Positions 35,174 through 43,139 of a stretch of DNA of 64,000 nucleotides are shown here, one piece after another. The DNA comes from Leisingera sp. ANG-M1 (GTDB lineage: Bacteria; Pseudomonadota; Alphaproteobacteria; Rhodobacterales; Rhodobacteraceae). A model generated the notes under the pieces. It made no database searches and was not told the origin of the DNA. It was given only the letters and a program-made list of their open reading frames with translations. Each line of letters opens with the position of its first letter. Position 1 is the stretch's first letter. The translations under genes were made by a program, and so were the position numbers. The stretch lies in NCBI RefSeq assembly GCF_000813745.1, contig NZ_JWLC01000019.1, forward strand, positions 106,430 to 170,429, read 5' to 3'.

Positions 35174-36004
35174 ATGAACATTGCCGCTATCCAAACCTTT
35201 CTTTGTGTTGTCCGGACCCGGAATCTTAACCGCGCGGCAGAGGAGATGTATGTTACGCAATCTGCCGTGACTGCCCGGCTGGATGCCTTAGAGCAGGCAT
35301 TGGGTGCCAAGCTGCTGGTCCGCTCCCGCAAAGGCGCAACTCTGACCAAGGAGGGATTTGCCTTTTTAGAGCAGGCAGAGGTGATCACCCGCAGCTGGGA
35401 TAATGCCCGTACCCGGATCAGCTTGCCGAGCGGGGTTACCCGGCTGTTCAGTTTTGTTTGCGATCCTGGCCTATGGAGCGGGTTGGGCGAGAAATGGATA
35501 GGGCAAATCCGCAACGGCCACCCGGAGACCGCATTCGAAATCTGGTCTGGAAGCGTGGCTGATGCGCAATCCTGGCTGCAAAGCGGAATGAGCGATGCAG
35601 CTATGCTGACGGAACCGCTGACCCGGACCGGATTTGAGAGCCACGAACTGGCGGCGGATGAACTGATCCAGGTCGCCACTGAGCCGCGGCAGGCTGTGCA
35701 ATGGGATCCCGGATACATCTATGTCGATTACGGCCCTGCAATCCGTGCCCAGCACGCCGAGACCTGGCCAAGTGTCGAGATGGCTTCGATTGCCTTCAGC
35801 AGCCCGGACTGGGCCCTGCCCCACCTTCTGACCCATGGCGGCTCTGCCTATCTGCCCCGGCGAATGTCAGCTGCTTTGATCCAGGACGGAAAACTGTTCG
35901 AAGTTGAGGGATCCGCCGTCTTCACCCGGCGGGTCTTCCTGTCCTGGAGCAAGGGCCGCACAGATCTTTTCCCCTGGCTGGCGTCAACTGGACCGGAGAT
36001 TTGA
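35174..36004 (+). CDS. LysR-family transcriptional regulator
   Basis: A 276-residue LTTR with the winged HTH at residues 1-60 (IQTFLCVVRTRNLNRAAEEMYVTQSAVTARLDALEQALGAKLL) and an effector domain. I use ATG 35174, which puts the HTH at the normal distance; an in-frame TTG at 35159 with CAGGA upstream is an alternative start. Divergent from the LLM monooxygenase operon, which it presumably controls. Confidence 0.9.
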   Translation: MNIAAIQTFLCVVRTRNLNRAAEEMYVTQSAVTARLDALEQALGAKLLVRSRKGATLTKEGFAFLEQAEVITRSWDNARTRISLPSGVTRLFSFVCDPGLWSGLGEKWIGQIRNGHPETAFEIWSGSVADAQSWLQSGMSDAAMLTEPLTRTGFESHELAADELIQVATEPRQAVQWDPGYIYVDYGPAIRAQHAETWPSVEMASIAFSSPDWALPHLLTHGGSAYLPRRMSAALIQDGKLFEVEGSAVFTRRVFLSWSKGRTDLFPWLASTGPEI

Positions 36005-36192
36005 CGGCGTTTGCATGGCGGGGACCGTCTTAAGGCGCCGCCGCAAACATGTACCAGCCGGATCCAATCAGAATTTCAAGAATATTCGAGTAAAGGAAAA
36101 CGCAACCGGATTGGCCGCCCAGGCAGGGCTATCGCCACGCTCTTTTGACGAAATGCATTGTCAAACCAGCGGGAACGGACGAAAAAATACCT

Positions 36193-36642
36193 ATGGATGA
36201 CAAAGACTACGAAATTCTCCGGCTGATCCAATCCAATGCGCAGCTCACCGCCGAAGCAATCAGCCATGAGATCGGACTGTCGGCGCCCGCGGTTCAGAAA
36301 CGGCTGAAGAAGCTGCGGGATACCGGCGTGATCGAAAAGGAAATCGCGCTCCTATCGCCCTCGAAACTTGGCCGCGAGATGACGGTGATCGTGCAGGTGG
36401 TGCTGGAACGCGAAAGCCGAATGCATTTGGATGCCTTCAAGCGCAAGATGCGTCAGGCGCGGGAGGTGCAGCAGTGCTACTATACCACCGGCGAGGCGGA
36501 TTTTATCCTGGTGGTGATCGTCAAGGACATCAAGGAGTATGAGGCGTTCACGCAGGAGTATTTCTTTGATGAATCCAATGTGAGCCGCTTCACGTCATCA
36601 GTTGTGATGGACCGGGTGAAAGTGTCGCTGGATATTTTCTGA
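36193..36642 (+). CDS. Lrp/AsnC-family transcriptional regulator
   Basis: A 149-residue Lrp-type regulator: an N-terminal HTH (YEILRLIQSNAQLTAEAISHEIGLSAPAVQKRLKKLRDTGVI) and a C-terminal RAM ligand domain (VQQCYYTTGEADFILVVIVKDIKEYEAFTQEYF). The start at ATG 36193 fits the family length, with only a weak GGAC-like ribosome site. It is convergent with the MocR gene (3-base gap) and may be a global or local amino acid sensor. Confidence 0.92.
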   Translation: MDDKDYEILRLIQSNAQLTAEAISHEIGLSAPAVQKRLKKLRDTGVIEKEIALLSPSKLGREMTVIVQVVLERESRMHLDAFKRKMRQAREVQQCYYTTGEADFILVVIVKDIKEYEAFTQEYFFDESNVSRFTSSVVMDRVKVSLDIF

Positions 36643-36645
36643 GGG

Positions 36646-38124
36646 CTAAGCCCCAGGCAAGCATGCGCAGAGTCTTTCAACGGCTGCTGGGATATCGTCT
36701 TCGTGGGTGCAGCCGTAGCCCAGAAGCAGCCCGTTCAGGTCTTGCCGCTGCATGCAGTAATAGGACAGTGCATAAGCTGACAGCCCATGGGTATCCAAGG
36801 TGTCCAGAACATCAACGTCGCGGATGCCCGGCGGCAAATCGGCAATGACCCGAAGCCCGCTGGTTGTCTGGCGAAGTTCCACCAGCGGGCTGGAAAGGCG
36901 TCCGAAACTGCTGAGCATTGCCTTGCGCCGGCGGGTGTAGGCGCTGTGCATGCGGCGGATGTGAGTGCTGAGATGGCCCTGCTCGATGAACTCGGCCAGC
37001 ACCGCCTGCAGCCAGGTGTTGGGGCCGCGGTCGGTGATCGCGCTGAGCGCCATCAGCGGTTTAACCAGCGACGGCGGCGCAATGATGAAACCCAGCCGCA
37101 GCGAGGGGAACAGGGCGTTGTTGAAGCTGGACACATAGATAGTGCGCTCTTGGCGGTCGTCGCAATAGATCGCCGGATCCGGCCGGCCGCCGAACACGAA
37201 CTCGTTGTCCAGGTCGTCCTCGATCAGCCAGGCATCGGTGCGGGCTGCCCAGTCCATCCATTCCAGCCGCTGTGCGATCGGCATCACCGCGCTCAGCGGG
37301 TATTGGCAGGACGGGGTCAGATAAGCGAGCCTTGCGCCGGCGGTGTCCGGCCCGTGCGGCGGCACCGCTGCGCCGGTCTCCTTGACATGAACCGGCACCA
37401 CCGTGCCGCCCTGGGCCTGAAAGCTGAGCCGGACCACCGGGCTGGAAGGATCCTCCATCAGCACTTTGTCTCCGGGGTCCAGCAGCAGCGCCGCGATCAG
37501 GTTGAGCGACTGCTGGCTGCCATTAGTGACGATCACCTGGTCCTGGATGCATTTCAGTCCGCGCCGGTTCAGCACGTAATCAGCGATCGCCGCCCGCAAC
37601 GGGGGATAGCCGCCGGGCTGTCCGTAGGCCATCATTGCACTGTCCAGCCGGTTGCGGATGCGGTTCTCAATCCGGCCCCAGATCTTGTGAGGGAACAGGT
37701 CGATGGCCGGGATATTGGCAATGAAGGGGCGCACCCGCAGCGGGTCGAAATAGGAAGGGTCCAGCCCTTCCGCCGCTGCCTTGCCGCGCCGTGACAGTTT
37801 CGGAGGGCTGGCGGGTTCTGCCGCCTGGCCACTGCTAGGGTGCAGCCCTTGAAACTCCGGATTTACAAAGGTTCCCGCCCCGGTCCGGCTATGCAGATAT
37901 CCTTCGCTGGTCAGCTGTTCGAACGCAGCGACCAAAGTGCTGCGGGCAATACCGTGGTGCTCTTTCATCCAGCGGGTTGATGGCAGCTTTTGCCCTGGTT
38001 TGATTGCGCCGGTCTGGATCATCCGGCGCAGCTGCTGGATCAGCTGCAGGTACAGTGGTGTTCCGCCTTCGCGGTCCAGCTGCAGAAACGGCAGCGGTGC
38101 GGTATGCTTGGTTTGCTCCGGCAC
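36646..38124 (-). CDS. MocR/PdxR-type regulator (GntR HTH + aminotransferase domain)
   Basis: About 492 residues: a GntR winged HTH (roughly 20-85; PLYLQLIQQLRRMIQTGAI, LPSTRWMKEHHGIARSTLVAAFEQL) followed by a fold-type-I aminotransferase-like domain that binds PLP. I use the GTG at 38124 with GGAG at 7 bases; the frame runs to 38184 but that would place the N-terminus across the operator repeats. Divergent from the orphan binding protein at 38290, whose expression it likely controls. The effector is probably PLP with an amino compound. Confidence 0.92.
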   Translation of the reverse strand: MPEQTKHTAPLPFLQLDREGGTPLYLQLIQQLRRMIQTGAIKPGQKLPSTRWMKEHHGIARSTLVAAFEQLTSEGYLHSRTGAGTFVNPEFQGLHPSSGQAAEPASPPKLSRRGKAAAEGLDPSYFDPLRVRPFIANIPAIDLFPHKIWGRIENRIRNRLDSAMMAYGQPGGYPPLRAAIADYVLNRRGLKCIQDQVIVTNGSQQSLNLIAALLLDPGDKVLMEDPSSPVVRLSFQAQGGTVVPVHVKETGAAVPPHGPDTAGARLAYLTPSCQYPLSAVMPIAQRLEWMDWAARTDAWLIEDDLDNEFVFGGRPDPAIYCDDRQERTIYVSSFNNALFPSLRLGFIIAPPSLVKPLMALSAITDRGPNTWLQAVLAEFIEQGHLSTHIRRMHSAYTRRRKAMLSSFGRLSSPLVELRQTTSGLRVIADLPPGIRDVDVLDTLDTHGLSAYALSYYCMQRQDLNGLLLGYGCTHEDDIPAAVERLCACLPGA

Positions 38125-38187
38125 GGCTCGGCTCCAAAATGGTTTGCAACATTTAACCGAATTGGCCGTTGTGAGCAAAACCATTTT
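38108..38187. promoter_or_regulatory. Repeated TGGTTTGC motifs between mocR and the binding-protein gene
   Basis: TGGTTTGC occurs directly at 38109-38116 and 38140-38147 (31-bp spacing) and, with one added T, inverted at 38175-38183. AAAATGGTTT (38136-38145) and AAACCATTTT (38178-38187) form a perfect 10-bp inverted repeat. Such mixed direct/inverted sites are characteristic of MocR regulators. Confidence 0.6.
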
Positions 38188-38289
38188 CTGTCAACACATC
38201 CCCGTCAGCCCGAGCATGGGCACATGAACAGCAAAGAAGGCTGCCCTTTGCCTGCCAGACGGGCCTTGTGCAGCCGGCAGGGGAAGAAC

Positions 38290-39873
38290 ATGTCTGACAT
38301 CATCAACCATTATGTCCAACAGGCGGCCAAAGGTTTCATGAACCGCCGCGAATTCATAGGCCGCCTTGGCGCGCTGGGGGTTGCCGCAGCTTCTGCCAAC
38401 AGTCTGCTGGCCTCGGCCGCGTGCGCCGAAGGCCCTAAGAAGGGCGGCCTGCTCCGCGCCGGCCTGCAAGGCGGCGCCAGCACCGACAGCCTGGACCCGG
38501 CGCTGGCGGCCAGCTCGGTCCCCAACAACGTGCTGACCGCCTATGGCGACCTGCTGGTCGAAGTCGACACCCACGGGCAAATCGTGCCGCGTCTGGCAGA
38601 GTCGGTTGAAGCCAGCGCCGACGCCAAGACCTGGACCTTCAAGATCCGCAAAGGCGTGGAGTTCCACAACGGCAAGACCATGACGCCGGAGGACGTGCTG
38701 AAAACCATGCAGCGCCACTCCAACGAGGACAGCCAGTCCGGCGCACTTGGCATTATGCGCGGCATCGAGTCGATGAAAGTGGACGGCGATTACTTCAGCG
38801 TCACCCTGGACACGCCGAACGCCGACCTGCCCTACCTGATGGCCGACTACCACCTGGTGGTGCAGCCCGATGGCGGTATGGACGCCCCGGCGTCCGGCAT
38901 CGGCTGCGGCCCCTACACGCTTGAAGTCAACGAGCCCGGCGCCCGCCACGCCTTTAAGAAATTCGCCAACTACTGGGACGAGGGCCGCGGCCATGCGGAC
39001 GAGATCGAAATCCTGGTGCTGAACGACGACACCGCCCGCACCGCTGCGCTGCAAAGCGGCCAGGTGCATTTCATCAACCGGGTGGCGCCGAAGATCGCCA
39101 AGCTGCTGGGCCGCGCACCGGGCCTGCGGATCGAGAGCATTGCCGGCCGCGGCCATTATTGCTTCCTGATGCATTGCGACACCGCACCCTTTGCGAGCAA
39201 TGATCTGCGGATGGCGCTGAAACTGGCGATCGACCGGCAGGAAATGGTCGACAAGGTGTTGCGCGGCTTTGGCAGCGTTGGCAACGACTCCCCGATCAAC
39301 GCCGCCTATCCGCTGTTCTCGGATGACATCGAACAGCGCGCCTACGACCCGGATCAAGCCCGCCATTACTATCAGAAGTCAGGCCACGACGGCCCGGTTG
39401 TGATGAAAGTCTCCGACACGGCCTTCCCGGGCGCGGTGGATGCAGCCCAGTTGTTCCAGCAAAGCGCCTCCACGGCGGGCATTCCGCTGCAGATCGAGCG
39501 GGTCCCCAGCGACGGCTACTGGTCCGAGGTCTGGAACAAAGAACCCTTCTGCGCTTCCTATTGGGGCGGCCGTCCGGTGCAGGACCAGATGTTCTCGACC
39601 GCCTATAAATCGGATGCTGACTGGAACGACACCCGGTTTAAGCGCGATGACTTCGATACGCTGCTGCTGCAGGCCAAGGGCGAACTGGATACCGTCAAGC
39701 GCACCGCGCTGTACCGCGAAATGAGCGTTATGGTCGGCAACGAAGGCGGCGCGATCATTCCGATGTTCAACGACTTCATCGATGCGGTCAGCGAACAGGT
39801 CGGAGGCTGGGAGAATGATTCCGGCGGCGGCATGATGTACGACGGTGCGCTGGTGAAAACCTGGCTGCTGTAA
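38290..39873 (+). CDS. ABC transporter substrate-binding protein, family 5 (orphan)
   Basis: A 527-residue DppA-like receptor, Tat-type N-terminus (NRREFIGRLG, then a hydrophobic stretch up to residue about 50). It shares long blocks with the receptor at 13940-15547 (RAGL, TDSLDPA, GVEFHNGKT, NDLRMALKLAIDRQEMVDKVL, PGAVDAAQL, GYWSEVWN), so the two are paralogues. No permease or ATPase gene is next to it; it may feed the transporter at 10223-13741 with a different ligand. ATG 38290 follows GGGGAAG. Divergent from mocR and closed by a terminator. Confidence 0.93.
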   Translation: MSDIINHYVQQAAKGFMNRREFIGRLGALGVAAASANSLLASAACAEGPKKGGLLRAGLQGGASTDSLDPALAASSVPNNVLTAYGDLLVEVDTHGQIVPRLAESVEASADAKTWTFKIRKGVEFHNGKTMTPEDVLKTMQRHSNEDSQSGALGIMRGIESMKVDGDYFSVTLDTPNADLPYLMADYHLVVQPDGGMDAPASGIGCGPYTLEVNEPGARHAFKKFANYWDEGRGHADEIEILVLNDDTARTAALQSGQVHFINRVAPKIAKLLGRAPGLRIESIAGRGHYCFLMHCDTAPFASNDLRMALKLAIDRQEMVDKVLRGFGSVGNDSPINAAYPLFSDDIEQRAYDPDQARHYYQKSGHDGPVVMKVSDTAFPGAVDAAQLFQQSASTAGIPLQIERVPSDGYWSEVWNKEPFCASYWGGRPVQDQMFSTAYKSDADWNDTRFKRDDFDTLLLQAKGELDTVKRTALYREMSVMVGNEGGAIIPMFNDFIDAVSEQVGGWENDSGGGMMYDGALVKTWLL

Positions 39874-39892
39874 CCTGATATCCCGAAGACTG

Positions 39893-39924
39893 CGGCGGGC
39901 GGCCCTGGCTGTCCGCCGTTTTTT
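39893..39924 (+). terminator. Rho-independent terminator after the orphan binding protein
   Basis: CGGCGGGC pairs with GTCCGCCG (8 bp, one G-U), followed by TTTTTT. It lies 20 bases past the stop and only 14 bases before the next ATG. Confidence 0.85.
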
Positions 39925-39938
39925 ATGAGGGCGCGCCC

Positions 39939-40865
39939 ATGAAGCTGGTCACTTACAACATCCGTTACGCTCTTGGACCGGACGGGGTCTATGACTATGG
40001 CCCGATTGCAGACGCAGTGCGCGGTGCCGATGTCATTGCGCTGCAGGAGGTGGAGCGCAATTGGCGCCGCAGCGGCATGGCCGATCAGCCTGCGCTGCTG
40101 GCAGAGCTGCTGCCGGATTATCACTGGGCCTTTTTCCCGGCTTTCGATATGGATGCCAGCAGCATGGGCGCCGATGGCCGGGTGTTGAACCGCCGCCGCC
40201 AGTTCGGCCCGATGCTGCTGTCAAAGCACCGGATCCTCGAAGTACGCCGCCACCCGCTGCCCAAGATCGCCACCGCGCGGAGTTTCGGCATGGAAACCGG
40301 CGCGCTGGAATGTGTTCTGGATGCGCCAGAGGGTCCTTTGCGGGTTTATTCCCTGCATTTGACCTCGGCCTCCCGGCGGGAGAAGCTGCTGCAAGTCCAG
40401 CATCTGATTGCTTTGCATCAAAACGCTCATGCCCGCGGTGGCTCCTGGACAGGCAAGGCGCCCGAACATGATCCGGGCGAGCTCGCCAATTTCCACGCGA
40501 TGGATTGGGCGCAAGGCGAAGAACAGCCCGCCCTGCCCCGCCACACAATCCTGATGGGCGATTTCAACATGGTCCCCGGCAGCCCGGAATACATTGCACT
40601 GACTGGCGAGCCTGACCTGGCTACCGGTCACAACCTTCATTGGGACAGCTTTGCCGACAGTTGGACACATGCAAGGGACAGTGCCGGCGATGAAGGCCAC
40701 ACTTGGCTGCCCGACCCGCCGGATCGCGCCCCTGCCGAGCCTTTGCGGCTGGACTACTGCCTCCTCAGCCCGGGGCTGGCGGATTGCGTTGCGCGCGCCT
40801 GGGTGGACCGGCAGGCCGACGGCTCCGACCACTTGCCCTATTGGGTCGAGCTCAGCGGCGCATAG
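39939..40865 (+). CDS. Endonuclease/exonuclease/phosphatase (EEP) family protein
   Basis: A 308-residue member of the DNase I-like metal phosphoesterase superfamily: VTYNIRYALG at the start, metal Glu in ALQEVERN, GDFNMVPGSPEY, and the terminal catalytic SDHLPYWVEL. No export signal, so probably cytoplasmic. Substrates in the family range from DNA to phospholipids and nucleotides. It starts just after a strong terminator with TGAGGG as ribosome site, so its transcription likely depends on read-through or a promoter inside the preceding gene. Convergent with the Ldh2-type gene (5-base gap). Confidence 0.88.
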   Translation: MKLVTYNIRYALGPDGVYDYGPIADAVRGADVIALQEVERNWRRSGMADQPALLAELLPDYHWAFFPAFDMDASSMGADGRVLNRRRQFGPMLLSKHRILEVRRHPLPKIATARSFGMETGALECVLDAPEGPLRVYSLHLTSASRREKLLQVQHLIALHQNAHARGGSWTGKAPEHDPGELANFHAMDWAQGEEQPALPRHTILMGDFNMVPGSPEYIALTGEPDLATGHNLHWDSFADSWTHARDSAGDEGHTWLPDPPDRAPAEPLRLDYCLLSPGLADCVARAWVDRQADGSDHLPYWVELSGA

Positions 40866-40870
40866 GCGGC

Positions 40871-41878
40871 TCAGGCGGGAAATTCTGCCAGCTCTGCCAA
40901 GGCTTTGACCTCCTCAAGACTCAATTGAACCCCATTTGCCTCGGCCTGCCGCCTTTGCTGATGCCGCCGTTCGCCTGGTACCCGCACACCCTCGCCCCGG
41001 GTCATTGCAGCCAGCATCTCCTCCAGCGCCGCCGGGAAGTTTCTCCGCCCCAGCCCGTCCGGCCGAATTGCAATGATGGTCTGCCCCAGCCGCGGCGGCC
41101 CGCCTCGGTCATCACCCAGCGAGGACGCCTGAAACGACCACTGCGCACCGCTGAGGCCGGCTGCCAGTACCTCTACCATCAGCGCCAGTGCGGCCCCTTT
41201 ATGGCCGCCTGCAGGGGCAATCGAGCCTTCCATTGCGGCCTGCGGATCGGATGTTGACCTGCCCTCGGCATCCAGTGCCCAATGCGGAGGGATGTTTTCA
41301 CCTGCGGCGGCAGCATTGGCCAGATTGACAAAGGCCGTGGCGGAGGAAGAACTGTCGATCACCAGAGGATCCCCGTGGCGGGGCGCGCCAAAAGCCCAGG
41401 GGTTGGTGCCAAAGAAAGGCGTCTTGCCGCCCCAGGGTGCCATGGTCGCAGAGGCATTGGCCGTCATCAGGCTGATCAGCCCGCGCCGCGCCAAGCGGTC
41501 GGTGAAATACCCCAGCACCCCGCAAGCATAAGCGTTGCTGATCCCAAGCACCGCAATGCCCTGTGTCTGCGCAGCCGCGACCAGCTGATCTGCAGCAGCC
41601 TCAAAGGCTGGGTGGGCAAACCCGTCGGCTGCATTCACGGCAATGGTGCCTGGCAGCGGCCGGCGCACAGAAGGTTCTGCATCGCCGCGGATCTTCCCCA
41701 CTCGCAGGTGGTTGCAGTAATAGGGCAAATACCCAAGCCCAATTCCGCGGGTGCCTTCGGCCTCGGCTGCGCGAATTGACTTGGCGACCGGCGCGGCCTG
41801 CCAGTTGCTGGCTCCGGCGCTGCGCAGCGCGGCCAGGGAAAAGTCCTCAACCTGTTCAAGAGAAATCGTTTTTGTCAT
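40871..41878 (-). CDS. Ldh2-family (malate/L-lactate/ureidoglycolate-type) dehydrogenase
   Basis: A 335-residue NAD(P)-dependent oxidoreductase of the non-Rossmann Ldh2 family, which oxidises 2-hydroxy acids or reduces cyclic imines such as pyrroline or piperideine carboxylate. Typical segments are RGIGLGYLPYYCNHLRVG, FGTNPWAFGAPRHGDPLVIDSSSSATAF and PAGGHKGAALALMVEVL. The start at ATG 41878 (AAGGA upstream) is preferred over an unsupported extension to 41992. Last gene of the M24/binding protein/enolase/Ldh2 operon. Confidence 0.9.
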   Translation of the reverse strand: MTKTISLEQVEDFSLAALRSAGASNWQAAPVAKSIRAAEAEGTRGIGLGYLPYYCNHLRVGKIRGDAEPSVRRPLPGTIAVNAADGFAHPAFEAAADQLVAAAQTQGIAVLGISNAYACGVLGYFTDRLARRGLISLMTANASATMAPWGGKTPFFGTNPWAFGAPRHGDPLVIDSSSSATAFVNLANAAAAGENIPPHWALDAEGRSTSDPQAAMEGSIAPAGGHKGAALALMVEVLAAGLSGAQWSFQASSLGDDRGGPPRLGQTIIAIRPDGLGRRNFPAALEEMLAAMTRGEGVRVPGERRHQQRRQAEANGVQLSLEEVKALAELAEFPA

Positions 41879-41901
41879 CCGTGTTCCTTGCAGGGTCACC
41901 G

Positions 41902-43083
41902 TCAAACCAGCGGCATCCGCCGCATGACGCCGGGGGCGTTGGGGTCGTGGTACTTGTTCGGAAGGCCCCGCTCGCGCAGCAGATTGGCGCAATAGGCCAG
42001 CCGCTCCCGGTCCAAGGTAACACCCAGCCCGGGGCCTTCGGGCAGCGGCAGGTGGTTGTTGCGGGGACTGAACGGGCCTTCGGTGATCACGTCATGCGGC
42101 TGCTGGCGCAGCAGCGACTGGTTCGGCTCGCGGATATGCGGATGCGCGGCGCAGGCGTGCAGATAGGCGGCAGTGCCAAGCCCGCTGTCGCCGGAATAGC
42201 ACCAGAAATCGATCCCCGCGCCCTCGCAGGTGGATACGAAGCGCATCATCGCCGAAAACCCGCCCAGCCCGGCCACATCCGAGACCAGCGCATCCGGCAC
42301 GCCATAAGCCACCGCCTTGCCGATATCGAGGTTGTGACCGGAAAACGGGATGGAGGTATGCGCGCGCAGCTTGCGCATCTGCCGCCACTCCGGCGTTGGG
42401 TCCTCCCAGTTGCGCAGGCCGATCTCCTGGAAGGCCGGTGCCAGATAAAGCGCCGAGGACAGGCTGAAGGCCTGGTTGCTGTCGGCCCTCAGCATCGCGT
42501 CCGGCCCCAGCGTATCGCGCAGCGCTTGCAGCAGTTTGATATTCTGCGGCAAATCCGCGTCTGAAACCTTGCCCTCAAACCATGTGGTGCCAAACCGCTC
42601 TCGCAGGTCCAGGCAATAATCTACGACTTCGGCGATGCTGGCTTCACCTTGCACGTCCCCTTGCGGCAGCCGGTAGGAGAAGTAATCGGTGAACGGGATC
42701 TGCCGCCGCTGAATGCCTCCCAGCAGATTGGCCACCGGCTGACCCCACAGCTTGCCGCGCAGGTCCCAAAGCGCAATTTCCACCCCGCCCCAAGCGCCGC
42801 GGGTGACGGTGTCGGTCACCGAATGGCAGAACGGCTGCGAAGGCAGCACCATCCGCTCCAGTGCCACAATGTCGAGCGGGTCGCGGCCTTCGAAATGCTC
42901 TGCCCAGGTCTGGATGAAGGGCGCTGCCGCATGCGAGGGCGCCTCGCCGATGCCCACCACCCCGTCGGTGGTCTCAACTTCCACCACACATTTGGTGAAC
43001 GCATCCAGCACACCATAGGACCAGACATAGGGCGCCTCCAGCGGCACCAGGATCGGCGTCGCTTTGAGTGATTTGATTTTCAT
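41902..43083 (-). CDS. Enolase-superfamily enzyme, atypical active site
   Basis: A 393-residue enolase-superfamily protein. TRGAWGGVEIALWDLRGK marks the capping-to-barrel transition. Readable active-site positions are Lys in WFEGKVSD, Asp and Asn in LRADSNQ, Glu in NWEDP, then SGHN where a third Glu or Asn ligand is expected, Asp in VSDVAGLGG, and YSGDSGLG where glucarate dehydratase-type enzymes carry a catalytic His. The first Lys of the K-x-K pair and the late His appear missing. It resembles the glucarate-dehydratase side of the family more than mandelate racemase. Follows the binding-protein gene across a hairpin (43107-43134). Confidence 0.85.
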   Translation of the reverse strand: MKIKSLKATPILVPLEAPYVWSYGVLDAFTKCVVEVETTDGVVGIGEAPSHAAAPFIQTWAEHFEGRDPLDIVALERMVLPSQPFCHSVTDTVTRGAWGGVEIALWDLRGKLWGQPVANLLGGIQRRQIPFTDYFSYRLPQGDVQGEASIAEVVDYCLDLRERFGTTWFEGKVSDADLPQNIKLLQALRDTLGPDAMLRADSNQAFSLSSALYLAPAFQEIGLRNWEDPTPEWRQMRKLRAHTSIPFSGHNLDIGKAVAYGVPDALVSDVAGLGGFSAMMRFVSTCEGAGIDFWCYSGDSGLGTAAYLHACAAHPHIREPNQSLLRQQPHDVITEGPFSPRNNHLPLPEGPGLGVTLDRERLAYCANLLRERGLPNKYHDPNAPGVMRRMPLV

Positions 43084-43106
43084 GTGTGTTTCCTTGCCAC
43101 CCGAAG

Positions 43107-43134
43107 GCCGCCGCCCCGGTTACAGGGCGGCGGC
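43107..43134 (-). promoter_or_regulatory. Intercistronic hairpin after the orphan binding-protein gene
   Basis: A 10-bp perfect stem (GCCGCCGCCC with GGGCGGCGGC) and an 8-base loop, five bases past the binding-protein stop at 43140 and 24 bases ahead of the enolase-type ATG. No U-tract on the transcribed strand. Confidence 0.65.
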
Positions 43135-43139
43135 TGTAT

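Noticed and set aside
38191..39366. 391-codon antisense frame in the orphan receptor
   Set aside because: The sense frame has a Tat signal and family 5 blocks; the antisense frame has none.
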